64,000 bases of DNA from NCBI RefSeq assembly GCF_000236165.1, contig NZ_CM001373.1, positions 289,080 through 353,079 on the forward strand, read 5' to 3'. Made by a program: the position numbers and the translations under genes. This DNA comes from Fluoribacter dumoffii NY 23 (GTDB lineage Bacteria; Pseudomonadota; Gammaproteobacteria; Legionellales; Legionellaceae). A model generated the notes under the pieces. The model searched no databases and was not told the origin of the DNA. It saw only the letters and a list, made by a program, of their open reading frames with translations. Positions 44,422 through 52,466 of the stretch are shown piece by piece. Within the stretch, counting starts at the first letter, position 1. Each line of letters begins with the position of its first letter.

Positions 44422-46353
44422 CTAGATCAAGGGATTTTTATAATCGTGCAAATAGCGGCTAGCCAAGTGGAATGATGCATAATCATTTATATGTCCTGAA
44501 TCGCGAAATACAGGTATCCCCTTAATTTCAGCAATGCATTTTCCTTGGGGACATTGCACCTTTCTGGGATCAATAATTATTAATTGAGCGTATTTATTTT
44601 GCATTCGTGAAAACAGATCATCTTGCCAACTTGCACCCATATTAAAATCACATTGTTGGGGTTCATATTTTTTTCTATGTTTGATGTGATGTAAAAAACA
44701 ATTGTACGTATCATGCACGGCAATGCTTTTGATTAAAACCGGTTTGGAACCTGAGGCAATAATAATTTGCAAAGCCTTATCCAAACCTTTTTCAATACGT
44801 TTTTTCACTAATTCGACCGGTTCGCTGGGGATTAAGCGATTGTTTAGATATCCGTCCCAATTTTGACCGAGGATTACAAAATCATAGTGATTCGCCTGGA
44901 TCATAGCGTAATAACGTTTTACCTGTTCATGGCATGCCGCATAAACCTCTTTATTCCAATCATATTGCTGCACTCCTGGTAAAGAAAGACAGGACACAGT
45001 GGAATGAGCAAGAATGGAAATATTGGCTGCTCGGGCAAGATTATCCATAAATCCCCATAAATGATTTGCATGCGAATCCCCAAAGAGGAATCCTTTTTTA
45101 CTGTCTGCGTTGGTGGCGCCCAGCATACACTGGTTATTTACTTCAATGTTTTTTTCCTGAAGACACTGCACCCTCTGCGGGTACGCATAATTTTTTAATT
45201 GGGCGTTAATAAGGCCCATTTCTTTAAAACGCTCGGGGAATCCCTCATGTTTTCTAAGCTCATAATCACTCAGATGCAGGAGAAGGACAGGTACTATAAA
45301 TAAAAAGGTGAGGGTATATCCCAGAGAGAGTTTATGTAATTTGCGAGCCGGCTTTTCAATAAAACGCCAGGAAAAATAGGCAATGATAAAAACAAGAGTT
45401 AAAGCCAGCAGTAAAACTGTAGGGGTTTCCTCAATGCCCATATAACGTATAAAAACAAATACCGGCCAATGCCAGACATAGAGTGAATAGGAAAGTAATC
45501 CTATAAAAACCAGGGGCTTTATAGAAAGCAAACGAATGATAATTGGCTTTTGAGCAAGGCTGCCTGAAGCTATCAGTGTCGCTGTTGCCAAACATAAAAC
45601 AAAAGCATACCCATTAGGAAAACCTGCATTTACCTGATTATGGGTTGCTATATAGAAAAGGCATAAGAGGGCAACTGCATTGAGCAAATCAAGAAAAATT
45701 TTATTGAATGCAAAACGATTGGCACTAAATACGATACAAGAACCCATTAAAAACTCAAAAATGCGGCTTGATAACTGGAAGTATGTTTTTGTGGGCTCTT
45801 TAACGGATAAGCATAAAGCCAAAACAAAAAAAAGAACCGTAAGCAAGTAAATTACTTGGGAGATATTTTTTGGGGCTACCATACGATGAAGAAGATATAT
45901 CACCACAGGTAAGATGAGATAGCATTGCCATTCTATGGATAAGGACCAGGTATGTAATAAAGGCAACTGGTTTATATTGGGTGCAAAATATCCTTTTGTT
46001 GCGTTTTCAAAAAAGACATTGGATATAAAAAGCGAAGTCTTGCGAGCGCTCTTGGAGTATTGAAGCAAATCCTCAGGTAAGTAGAAAATCAGGGTTAAAA
46101 GAAGGGTAGTAATGATTAACCCTATGAATATTGGCTGCAAACGCCACAGTCTGCGATTATAAAAATCGATAAACGAAAAGCTGCCTTTTTGTAATGAGCT
46201 ATGAATGATGCGAGTAATTAAAAATCCGGAAATAACAAAAAATACATCAACGCCAACAAAACCCGAGGGAATACATTTAAAGCCTGCATGAAAAAATAAA
46301 ACAAAAAGAATCGCTACAGCCCTTAAGCCATCAATATCCGGCCGATATTCCAT
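44422..46353 (-). CDS. OafA/YrhL-type acyltransferase with SGNH domain
   Basis: A 643-residue protein. Residues about 1-350 form an acyltransferase-3 membrane domain of about ten helices that begins EYRPDIDGLRAVAILFVLFF and contains a GVDVFFVISGFLI motif. Residues about 400-640 form a periplasmic SGNH esterase-like domain: LFGDSHANHLWGF supplies the Ser and FRDSGHINDYASFH supplies the Asp and His. This fused layout is used to O-acetylate LPS O-antigen or other surface glycans. I chose the ATG at 46353; a TTG at 46365 is possible. In Legionella, O-acetylation of O-antigen is known, but this gene is not in an O-antigen cluster. Confidence 0.88.
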   Translation of the reverse strand: MEYRPDIDGLRAVAILFVLFFHAGFKCIPSGFVGVDVFFVISGFLITRIIHSSLQKGSFSFIDFYNRRLWRLQPIFIGLIITTLLLTLIFYLPEDLLQYSKSARKTSLFISNVFFENATKGYFAPNINQLPLLHTWSLSIEWQCYLILPVVIYLLHRMVAPKNISQVIYLLTVLFFVLALCLSVKEPTKTYFQLSSRIFEFLMGSCIVFSANRFAFNKIFLDLLNAVALLCLFYIATHNQVNAGFPNGYAFVLCLATATLIASGSLAQKPIIIRLLSIKPLVFIGLLSYSLYVWHWPVFVFIRYMGIEETPTVLLLALTLVFIIAYFSWRFIEKPARKLHKLSLGYTLTFLFIVPVLLLHLSDYELRKHEGFPERFKEMGLINAQLKNYAYPQRVQCLQEKNIEVNNQCMLGATNADSKKGFLFGDSHANHLWGFMDNLARAANISILAHSTVSCLSLPGVQQYDWNKEVYAACHEQVKRYYAMIQANHYDFVILGQNWDGYLNNRLIPSEPVELVKKRIEKGLDKALQIIIASGSKPVLIKSIAVHDTYNCFLHHIKHRKKYEPQQCDFNMGASWQDDLFSRMQNKYAQLIIIDPRKVQCPQGKCIAEIKGIPVFRDSGHINDYASFHLASRYLHDYKNPLI

Positions 46354-46512
46354 GTTTAGAGACAATCCTGGTTGGAAAAATCATACTTTATAACATCTTG
46401 GCAAACGAAGTGGTATCCAGGCAGCGATTTTTTTGCATTCCGGGGAGTAACCTCCATGAGCAAAGGAGTTATTCTTCGGTTAATAGCTGTCCTTTGAGTA
46501 AGAAACCACAGG

Positions 46513-47433
46513 TTACATAGAAAGGAAGAAATGGCTTACGGCTGACGCATCTTTACAGGTTTCTTCAGATAGAAATCCACCCAGGATTTGTGCTTCAATA
46601 GTAATCATTGATTCTAAATGACTGTTGTCATCTATAGGGGAGTAGTATCCATGTCCAACTCTTGGCAGCCTTGATTGAATGCCTTTATTTAAATGCCCCA
46701 CGGGCTCTAAGATGATTAAGTCGCCATGACCCGTTAAATTAAAAGCCACACTATCCCCAAATAAGGGAACAGGCTTCACCTTTTTTTGAGACAATAATTT
46801 AAATGCATGTTTGTAGCATAAGCTGGGATTTTCATATTTGCTTCCAGGGCCTACTAAAGTAACTTGACCTTTTAGGTTGGACCAGGAGAGATTTCTGTTA
46901 GTAAGCATTCGCACATCATAAAGAATTCGATTTAATTCTTCATTTACTGCGCAACTGGTGGTTCGTTCACCGAATATGTGGGCGAGATAATAACAAGGGG
47001 TGTTCTTTTCATCTGTTGTAGCGATTAAAACCCCGGTACAGTTTATAAACCCTTCCGTCCCCAAAACATCTAAATCCCCTTGTTTAAATCCTGCACCTGC
47101 ATCAACGCCTACCCGATAACAACGGAGGCCGTTCATATTTGCAAGCTGATCTGAATTGCTTTTATAAATGGAGGTAAAATCATTGCATTGTTGCAGGAGG
47201 AATCTGAACTCGGGTTCCTCAGCATCTTCCCGTTTTCGCAACAGGTTCTTGTACAATATGACTTCTTGCCAGTAGGCATCTCCTGCAAATCCCGATAATA
47301 ATTTTAAGGCTTCATCAAGTTTATTGTAATGGGAGAGTTCCTGATAATATTCTGATGCTCTGCTTAACCTGATGTTATCAGTATCCAGAAGAATTTTCTC
47401 CTTTTGCTCTTCAGTTACAATTATCTTGACCAT
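46513..47433 (-). CDS. Possible CNF1/CheD-like deamidase, effector candidate
   Basis: A 306-residue protein without signal peptide. The only hint to function is the segment around residues 128-154: GFINCTGVLIAT with Cys132, then YYLAHIFGE with His152. A Cys followed 12-17 residues later by His across two strands is the catalytic pair of the CNF1/CheD/BLF1 glutamine deamidases; here the gap is 20. Upstream, GVDAGAGFKQGD gives a glycine-rich strand-loop. The C-terminal 120 residues are unassigned. The N-terminal 90 residues are helical. Overall similarity to known deamidases is low, so the call rests on one motif. It stands alone; GGGTAAGGG precedes the ATG. Confidence 0.45.
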   Translation of the reverse strand: MVKIIVTEEQKEKILLDTDNIRLSRASEYYQELSHYNKLDEALKLLSGFAGDAYWQEVILYKNLLRKREDAEEPEFRFLLQQCNDFTSIYKSNSDQLANMNGLRCYRVGVDAGAGFKQGDLDVLGTEGFINCTGVLIATTDEKNTPCYYLAHIFGERTTSCAVNEELNRILYDVRMLTNRNLSWSNLKGQVTLVGPGSKYENPSLCYKHAFKLLSQKKVKPVPLFGDSVAFNLTGHGDLIILEPVGHLNKGIQSRLPRVGHGYYSPIDDNSHLESMITIEAQILGGFLSEETCKDASAVSHFFLSM

Positions 47434-47603
47434 AAACCCTTACCCTTTTATTTTGTGGTGGATTATTATACACTTTTTTATTTTTTATTGTAATGGTAAT
47501 GTGCAGGGTGATTGCAGTTTATGCACTTAAGGGGAATTGAGCAGAAAGGAGGCTCCTCACCGAAGCCCCCTAATGCACTATCAAAGGGATTCCCTACGCG
47601 GCT

Positions 47604-48779
47604 TTATTTCTTGCGGGTGTGCACCCAGTGGGCTAGTGCCTTGATCCCCGCTCTTAAATCCTCTTCATTACCTCCAAACGATAGACGTACATAACCCTCC
47701 TGACCAAATGCCACCCCGGGTACAAGAGCAACATGAGCTTCTTCAAGAGCCTGTTTACAAAACTCTTCTGAATTGTTTTGTTCAAAACCCAGGTTGTGTA
47801 AAGAAAGAAAAACATAGAGTGAAGAAAGCGGCGGTTGTACTGTGATACCGAAAGATGTTCCTATCGCCTCAATAACAGTATCTCTTCTTTTTTGCATGCA
47901 TTGTTGCACCCAGCTACTTACATGGTTTTTTTCGTCCAAGGCAGCCAGGGCTGCCCACTGACTTATAGTATTTACGCCGCTGGTGCTTTGACTCATTAAT
48001 ACAGTAAGGGAGGAAATCATGGATGGGGGTGCGAAAACAAAGCCAATACGCCAACCGGTCATTGAAAAGTTTTTCGAACAGCTTTGAATTATAATTACCC
48101 GGTCGCGAAATTGCAGAAAGGAGCCACACGATATAAAGGGTTGTCCATCATAAGTGAGGGCACTATATACTTCATCTGCGATGACGAGAAGATCCTGTTC
48201 GTGTGCCACGTGCAGCAGTGCAAGCAATTCCTCTTGAGTATATAAGGCCCCGGTGGGATTCGAGGCATTGTTTAGGATAAGAACTTTACTTTGGGGAGTA
48301 CACGCCTTTTTGAGGGATTGGGGTGTCAGCTTCCATCCTTGTGCTTTTTCAGTCTCCACAATAACAGGGAGGCCGCCAAACAATTGCGTCAGCGCTGGAT
48401 AGGAAACCCAATAAGGGGCAGGTATAATCACTTCATCATGGGGTTGGATTAATAACTGCATCAGCAAATAAATTCCGAACTTCCCCCCATTTACAACGAG
48501 GCAGTTTTCTTTTGCCAATGAGCACCCATAAGTAGTGTTCATCCATGTACTTGCCCGATGGCGTAATTCTGAAATCCCCGCTACTGGGGGATAAAGGGTT
48601 TGTCCTTGCTCCAGCGCTCGGGTGGCTGCAGCCACAATTGAGGGATGGGGAGGTAGTTTTGGCTCACCGGCACTGAGATTATAAATTTTAACCCCTTCAT
48701 TCATTTTTTGCTGAACTAATGAATTAATCGCAACTGTTGCAGAATCCCCAGGCAAGGTTTTATTTTTTAAATGCTTCAT
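47604..48779 (-). CDS. Class I PLP aminotransferase (aromatic/aspartate type)
   Basis: A 391-residue fold type I aminotransferase. Visible are the PNP-binding NASNPTG, the IADEVYSALTYDG Asp/Tyr pair and SCSKNFSMTGWRIGF, with the Schiff-base Lys. It is the last gene of a four-gene operon; its ATG overlaps the chorismate mutase stop (TAATG). In that setting it most likely converts phenylpyruvate to phenylalanine, though related enzymes also act on aspartate. Confidence 0.88.
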   Translation of the reverse strand: MKHLKNKTLPGDSATVAINSLVQQKMNEGVKIYNLSAGEPKLPPHPSIVAAATRALEQGQTLYPPVAGISELRHRASTWMNTTYGCSLAKENCLVVNGGKFGIYLLMQLLIQPHDEVIIPAPYWVSYPALTQLFGGLPVIVETEKAQGWKLTPQSLKKACTPQSKVLILNNASNPTGALYTQEELLALLHVAHEQDLLVIADEVYSALTYDGQPFISCGSFLQFRDRVIIIQSCSKNFSMTGWRIGFVFAPPSMISSLTVLMSQSTSGVNTISQWAALAALDEKNHVSSWVQQCMQKRRDTVIEAIGTSFGITVQPPLSSLYVFLSLHNLGFEQNNSEEFCKQALEEAHVALVPGVAFGQEGYVRLSFGGNEEDLRAGIKALAHWVHTRKK

Positions 48780-49039
48780 TATTTTTGCACCTTTTTGGAA
48801 TTGGATATGATTATTTTGAACAAGCGATTAATAAAATCACCTTGCAGATGAAACTGCCGGGATAAATGATCATAATATTCAAACAATTGTTTTTCCCGCG
48901 ACCTGTCTACTATTTTTTTTCCTTCTTTGGATTTTAAAGCCCCAATTTGTTTCGAAAGTTCCTGGCGCTTTGCCAAAATTTCAATTAGGCAGGCATCAGT
49001 TTGTTCAATTTGTTTTCTCAATTCTTCGAGGGTAGGCAT
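48779..49039 (-). CDS. Monofunctional chorismate mutase (AroQ type)
   Basis: An 86-residue, all-helical AroQ-class chorismate mutase. It begins LEELRKQIEQTDACLIEILAKRQELSKQ in form (with the conserved Arg, Asp and Arg), then GKKIVDRSREKQLF. It converts chorismate to prephenate. In many gammaproteobacteria this domain is fused to prephenate dehydratase as PheA; here the two are separate, adjacent genes. A strong AAGGAG lies before the ATG and the gap from the dehydratase stop is 10 bases. It overlaps the aminotransferase by one base. Confidence 0.88.
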   Translation of the reverse strand: MPTLEELRKQIEQTDACLIEILAKRQELSKQIGALKSKEGKKIVDRSREKQLFEYYDHLSRQFHLQGDFINRLFKIIISNSKKVQK

Positions 49040-49049
49040 GGTATTCTCC

Positions 49050-49637
49050 TTACTTGAGAAGACTGGCGTTATCTGGATATTTTTTTACTAAAATAAATGC
49101 CGTCCGGTTCGGATGGCGGTCTTGAATCTTTACTGCTTTAATTTCCAAACCATACAATTGTGCACATCGTGCCGGGGCAATGATTGCGGCATGGGAGGGT
49201 AGATTTCCTGCCGCTAAATCCCTGGCTGCTTTGGCAGTATCTATCCATTCTATTTGTTCGGCGTTCTGGTAGTGGGTTTGTAGAAATTGGCGGCATTGAG
49301 CTAAACCCTGGGAATGCGACACAATATGGGAGATTTGATGGGGTTGAACCCCTGGGCGTACCAACAAACATTGATTGATTTCATGCCATAATTCATCAAT
49401 AAAGGTAAATGCATGTTTTCCCATCGCCTGAAATGCAGGTTTGACCAGTCCACCGATAAGGTTAACAACAGGCACTATGCCCAAATCAATGCGTTCCTCT
49501 TCAAGAGCATGCAGAACTCCTTCCATATGCAGCAGGTGAACAAGGGTTGGTTCGATTCCATTTTGTTGTGCATAAAGCAAGGCTGCTTCCTCAGAAAATG
49601 ACCCTGCATCGCCAGAAATACCAAATAAAGTCGTCAT
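49050..49637 (-). CDS. pheA: Prephenate dehydratase without ACT domain
   Basis: A 195-residue protein matching the catalytic domain of prephenate dehydratase: ISGDAGSFSEEAALLYAQ at the start, GIVPVVNLIGGLV (the PIENS-type loop) and HPNRTAFILV near the end (the TRF substrate loop). It dehydrates and decarboxylates prephenate to phenylpyruvate. It stops where the ACT regulatory domain would begin, so allosteric inhibition by Phe is probably missing. Two loop residues deviate (VVN for the usual PIEN, NRTAF for NRTRF). Its ATG overlaps the DAHP synthase stop (ATGA), so the pair is translationally coupled. Confidence 0.85.
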   Translation of the reverse strand: MTTLFGISGDAGSFSEEAALLYAQQNGIEPTLVHLLHMEGVLHALEEERIDLGIVPVVNLIGGLVKPAFQAMGKHAFTFIDELWHEINQCLLVRPGVQPHQISHIVSHSQGLAQCRQFLQTHYQNAEQIEWIDTAKAARDLAAGNLPSHAAIIAPARCAQLYGLEIKAVKIQDRHPNRTAFILVKKYPDNASLLK

Positions 49638-50710
49638 AAAATAGCCTCCATTTCCACCTTGTTTCTTTCCAAAGATCGCATTTGGGCTAACCGCAAAAGA
49701 AAGGATTCTGTTTGCTCCCAGCTGAGGCAGGGGTCAGTTACGGATAAACCACCTAGATCCAGTTCCGCTGGATTCATGGAATCCACCTTTTGATTGCCTT
49801 CTTTGATAAAGCTTTCCACCATGAATCCTTTAACTAATTTTTTCAAATCGGGGTGGTTTTTAAGGCTTTCCAAAACCTTTAAAGCAATGGCAGGTTGTAA
49901 TTGATGATTTTTTTTGCCATCAACCAGGCAGTTATCATGGCTGACATCTACAATGATGGAAGGATTGGCGATCTGATGAATATCCATATGGTGTTTTACT
50001 TCTTTAAGATGATCTATAGAGTAATTAGGGGCGTTATTTGATCCGCGCAAAACCATATGCGCGTGCGGATTGCCATGGGTTTGTACTTCATAACCATCGA
50101 AAACCGCGACGTGATCATGTTGGGAAGCCACAATACTGTTTACCCCAACAGCCAGGGAACCATGAGTTGGATTTTTTAATCCCACAGCACAATCCAGAGA
50201 GGAAGCAAAAATTCGATGTTCCTGGTCTTCGGAACTGCGTGCACCAATCGCTACCCAGGAGAGTAATTCAAGAAAGCCCTTGGCGTTATGGGTAAATAAA
50301 GCTTCATCAGCGATAGGTAGACCCATCTCGATGACTTTAACCATCATATCGCGGGTGTATTTTATTCCAGCGGCAATATCGGGGGCAGCAAATAAATCAG
50401 GTTGATTTACAGGACCCGTCCATCCTTTGGTTGTTCTTGGTTTTTGAATGTACACCCGCATGATCAGTTTTAATTCATGTTTCACTTTCTCATTTAATTG
50501 CACTAAACGGCGGGCATATTCCAAAACAGCTTTTTGGGGCCAGGCAGAGCAAGGTCCGACAATCATTAAGAGGCGATTGTCACGACCTTCCAAAATGGCT
50601 TTGATCTCTTTGCGATCGCGCTCAATTTGCAGATAAGCCGAAGCAGACAAAGGAATTTTTTGAATAATTTCTTCAACAGGAGGTAATTTTTTCAAAATGG
50701 AGTAGCTCAT
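49634..50710 (-). CDS. 3-deoxy-7-phosphoheptulonate (DAHP) synthase, AroF/G/H type
   Basis: A 358-residue class I DAHP synthase. It condenses phosphoenolpyruvate and erythrose-4-phosphate, the first step of the shikimate pathway. Visible are LLMIVGPCSAWPQKA, RVYIQKPRTTKGWTG, AIGARSSEDQEHR and the VDVSHDNCLVDGKKNH metal-binding run. The ATG at 50710 has GGAGGGG just upstream; the frame is open from 50761. It is the first structural gene of the operon, downstream of a Phe-rich leader peptide and an attenuator, so this isoenzyme should be the phenylalanine-controlled one. Confidence 0.92.
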   Translation of the reverse strand: MSYSILKKLPPVEEIIQKIPLSASAYLQIERDRKEIKAILEGRDNRLLMIVGPCSAWPQKAVLEYARRLVQLNEKVKHELKLIMRVYIQKPRTTKGWTGPVNQPDLFAAPDIAAGIKYTRDMMVKVIEMGLPIADEALFTHNAKGFLELLSWVAIGARSSEDQEHRIFASSLDCAVGLKNPTHGSLAVGVNSIVASQHDHVAVFDGYEVQTHGNPHAHMVLRGSNNAPNYSIDHLKEVKHHMDIHQIANPSIIVDVSHDNCLVDGKKNHQLQPAIALKVLESLKNHPDLKKLVKGFMVESFIKEGNQKVDSMNPAELDLGGLSVTDPCLSWEQTESFLLRLAQMRSLERNKVEMEAIL

Positions 50711-50851
50711 TGTCCCCTCCTGCAAGCAGTAAGTAATTTGGATAGATCCAGGGAACAGCAAGTTAGCGATTGATGGTGCATGATGACGTACACTCCTTTT
50801 TTGGTTTTATCCAACGCCCACGCTTTTGTCTGGGACTTCGGGCACCAAAAC

Positions 50852-50871
50852 CCCCCAGACTAAGCTGGGGG
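50852..50871 (-). terminator. Attenuator terminator of the phenylalanine operon
   Basis: On the minus strand CCCCCAG-CTTAGT-CTGGGGG makes a perfect 7-bp GC-rich stem with a 6-base loop, followed by GTTTT. It lies between the leader peptide and the DAHP synthase gene. The 5' arm region CCCAGCT is an exact complement of AGCTGGG, which lies at the 3' end of the leader-peptide frame, so an antiterminator pairing excludes the terminator. Confidence 0.8.
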
Positions 50872-50889
50872 TTGGAGTGTTAATTAATT

Positions 50890-51000
50890 CTACCGACCAC
50901 CCAGCTCCGGGCTAAAAAAGCTAAAATAAAAAAAGCAAGCAAAGGCCTGAGCAAAGCCTGCTTCTTTATTTAACTTTTGGTTTACGGTAGAAAGGGACAT
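50890..51000 (-). CDS. Phenylalanine leader peptide (attenuation)
   Basis: A 36-codon open frame reading MSLSTVNQKLNKEAGFAQAF then ACFFYFSFFSPELGGR and stop. It has seven Phe codons and one Tyr codon in a 14-residue stretch (residues 16-29). It sits directly between a consensus promoter and a terminator hairpin upstream of the phenylalanine operon. Ribosome stalling on Phe codons at low Phe-tRNA would free the AGCTGGG segment near its stop codon to pair with the terminator 5' arm. A hairpin inside the frame (AAGCAGGC with GCCT and GCTT) gives the upstream pause structure. No strong ribosome site is visible before the ATG. Confidence 0.88.
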   Translation of the reverse strand: MSLSTVNQKLNKEAGFAQAFACFFYFSFFSPELGGR

Positions 51001-51029
51001 AAAATTTCGCAAAAAAAAATTGTATTATT

Positions 51030-51058
51030 ACTATACAATTCAGCAATGCTTCTGTCAA
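51030..51058 (-). promoter_or_regulatory. Sigma70 promoter of the phenylalanine operon
   Basis: On the minus strand TTGACA (51053-51058) and TATAGT (51030-51035) are separated by exactly 17 bases. The -35 is a perfect match and the -10 has one mismatch. It is placed to start transcription about 25 bases before the leader-peptide ATG. Confidence 0.88.
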
Positions 51059-51231
51059 TAGAGTAACGGCCCATAAAAACCAAGGCCTCCTGCGATTTTA
51101 AATTTTGGAGGAGTAAATGCCAGGAATTAGTACTGATTTACGTAATAAGGAAGGCTAACCTCGATGTTTTGACTTGCCAGCAACATACAACAAAGATATA
51201 TTTTTTACTTCCCTTCCCAAAACAGTATCAC

Positions 51232-52347
51232 ATGACCAAAATAGCGCTTTACTTAGCTGGTGGTGGAGCCCGCGGAGCATATCAGGCTGGGGTGCTCAAG
51301 GCGATCAGCACAATCCTTGCGACAAAGGAAATTCCGTTTGACATGCTTACCGGTGCCAGTGTGGGCAGTATTAATGCCGGTGTATTGGCTGAAAATGCCC
51401 TGGATTTTACTGCCGGGGCGAATAAGCTGGATGAATTATGGCGTAATATTACCTGCGATCATATCTTTAAGGCCAGTAATTATGCGCTTGGCATGTCAGC
51501 CATGCGTAACATGAGCAATATGTTGCTAAAACAACGTTTATTAGGACATATTCTCGATACGTCACCCTTACAGAAATTTATTAATAACATTATTAATTTT
51601 GAAGTTTTGGAACACTCCATCAAGAACAAGCACCTGGAAATGATGGAAGTGATAAGCAGCTGTTATGAAACCCAACAAACCATCTCGTTTTATCAGCACC
51701 ATGCGGAGGATTTTGAAGATTGGAATGATCCGTTACATAGCAGCCAACGGGTGAACCTGCGAATGGAATATTTTCTGGCCTCCACTTCATTACCCTTGTT
51801 TTTTCCGCCTGCAAGAATAGATGGCTATCATTATGGAGACGGGCATGTAGGGTTAGCGGCTCCTCTTCGTGGTGCTATTCGGTGTCAGATGGATAAAATT
51901 CTAATAATCGGGACTCGCAGTTTACCCGATGCAAAAAGTCTGGGGAAAAAAATTCAGGAAAACGAGATAGATTTCACCCGGGTTTTAGGCAATATGGTCA
52001 ACGGGTTATTTTTGGATAATCTCGAGCGCGATCTGGAATTGGTCAACCACATGAATAGTATGGCGCAAATGCTCCCGACAGAAAAAAAAGCGCATTCTCC
52101 CTGGCGCCCCATTCAGACGCTGCATTTACGGCCCAGTGTGGATATAGCCTCGCTCGCTCAATCCCATTATAACAACATGCCCATGCTTTTGCGTATTTTG
52201 TTAAATTTTCTAGGTGCGAAACGTCATTCCGGCGATTTACTCAGTTTCCTTTTATTTGAAAAAAAATTCACCTGCGAATTAATAAAACTAGGCTATGAGG
52301 ATACGATGGCAGCCCATGATTCCATTTTAAATTTTTTTGAAGCCTAG
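51232..52347 (+). CDS. Patatin-like phospholipase
   Basis: A 371-residue patatin-family lipase. The N-terminal oxyanion loop LAGGGARGAYQAG is followed by the nucleophile elbow TGASVGS (Ser near residue 45) and the catalytic Asp in HYGDGHVG. The Ser-Asp dyad is therefore complete. Patatins release fatty acids from phospholipids; Legionella encodes about ten, of which VipD-type are secreted effectors. This one has a short C-terminus and lacks a signal peptide. I chose the ATG at 51232, which begins at MTKIALYLAGGG; the frame is open from a TTG at 51169. The divergent phenylalanine operon promoter lies to the left. Confidence 0.88.
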   Translation: MTKIALYLAGGGARGAYQAGVLKAISTILATKEIPFDMLTGASVGSINAGVLAENALDFTAGANKLDELWRNITCDHIFKASNYALGMSAMRNMSNMLLKQRLLGHILDTSPLQKFINNIINFEVLEHSIKNKHLEMMEVISSCYETQQTISFYQHHAEDFEDWNDPLHSSQRVNLRMEYFLASTSLPLFFPPARIDGYHYGDGHVGLAAPLRGAIRCQMDKILIIGTRSLPDAKSLGKKIQENEIDFTRVLGNMVNGLFLDNLERDLELVNHMNSMAQMLPTEKKAHSPWRPIQTLHLRPSVDIASLAQSHYNNMPMLLRILLNFLGAKRHSGDLLSFLLFEKKFTCELIKLGYEDTMAAHDSILNFFEA

Positions 52348-52466
52348 GTGTTATCGGTATTGCAGTATTTTACTTTTTTCTTTTATAGGGTAAGGTCATG
52401 CAAATGAATGATAAATTGATTTATCGAGTGCTGCATTTTACCTATTCCGGGGAGTGATAAAGAACA

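Noticed and set aside
50711-51000. T-box or riboswitch upstream of the phenylalanine operon
   Set aside because: The Phe-rich leader peptide plus terminator/antiterminator explains the region; no T-box core motif seen.
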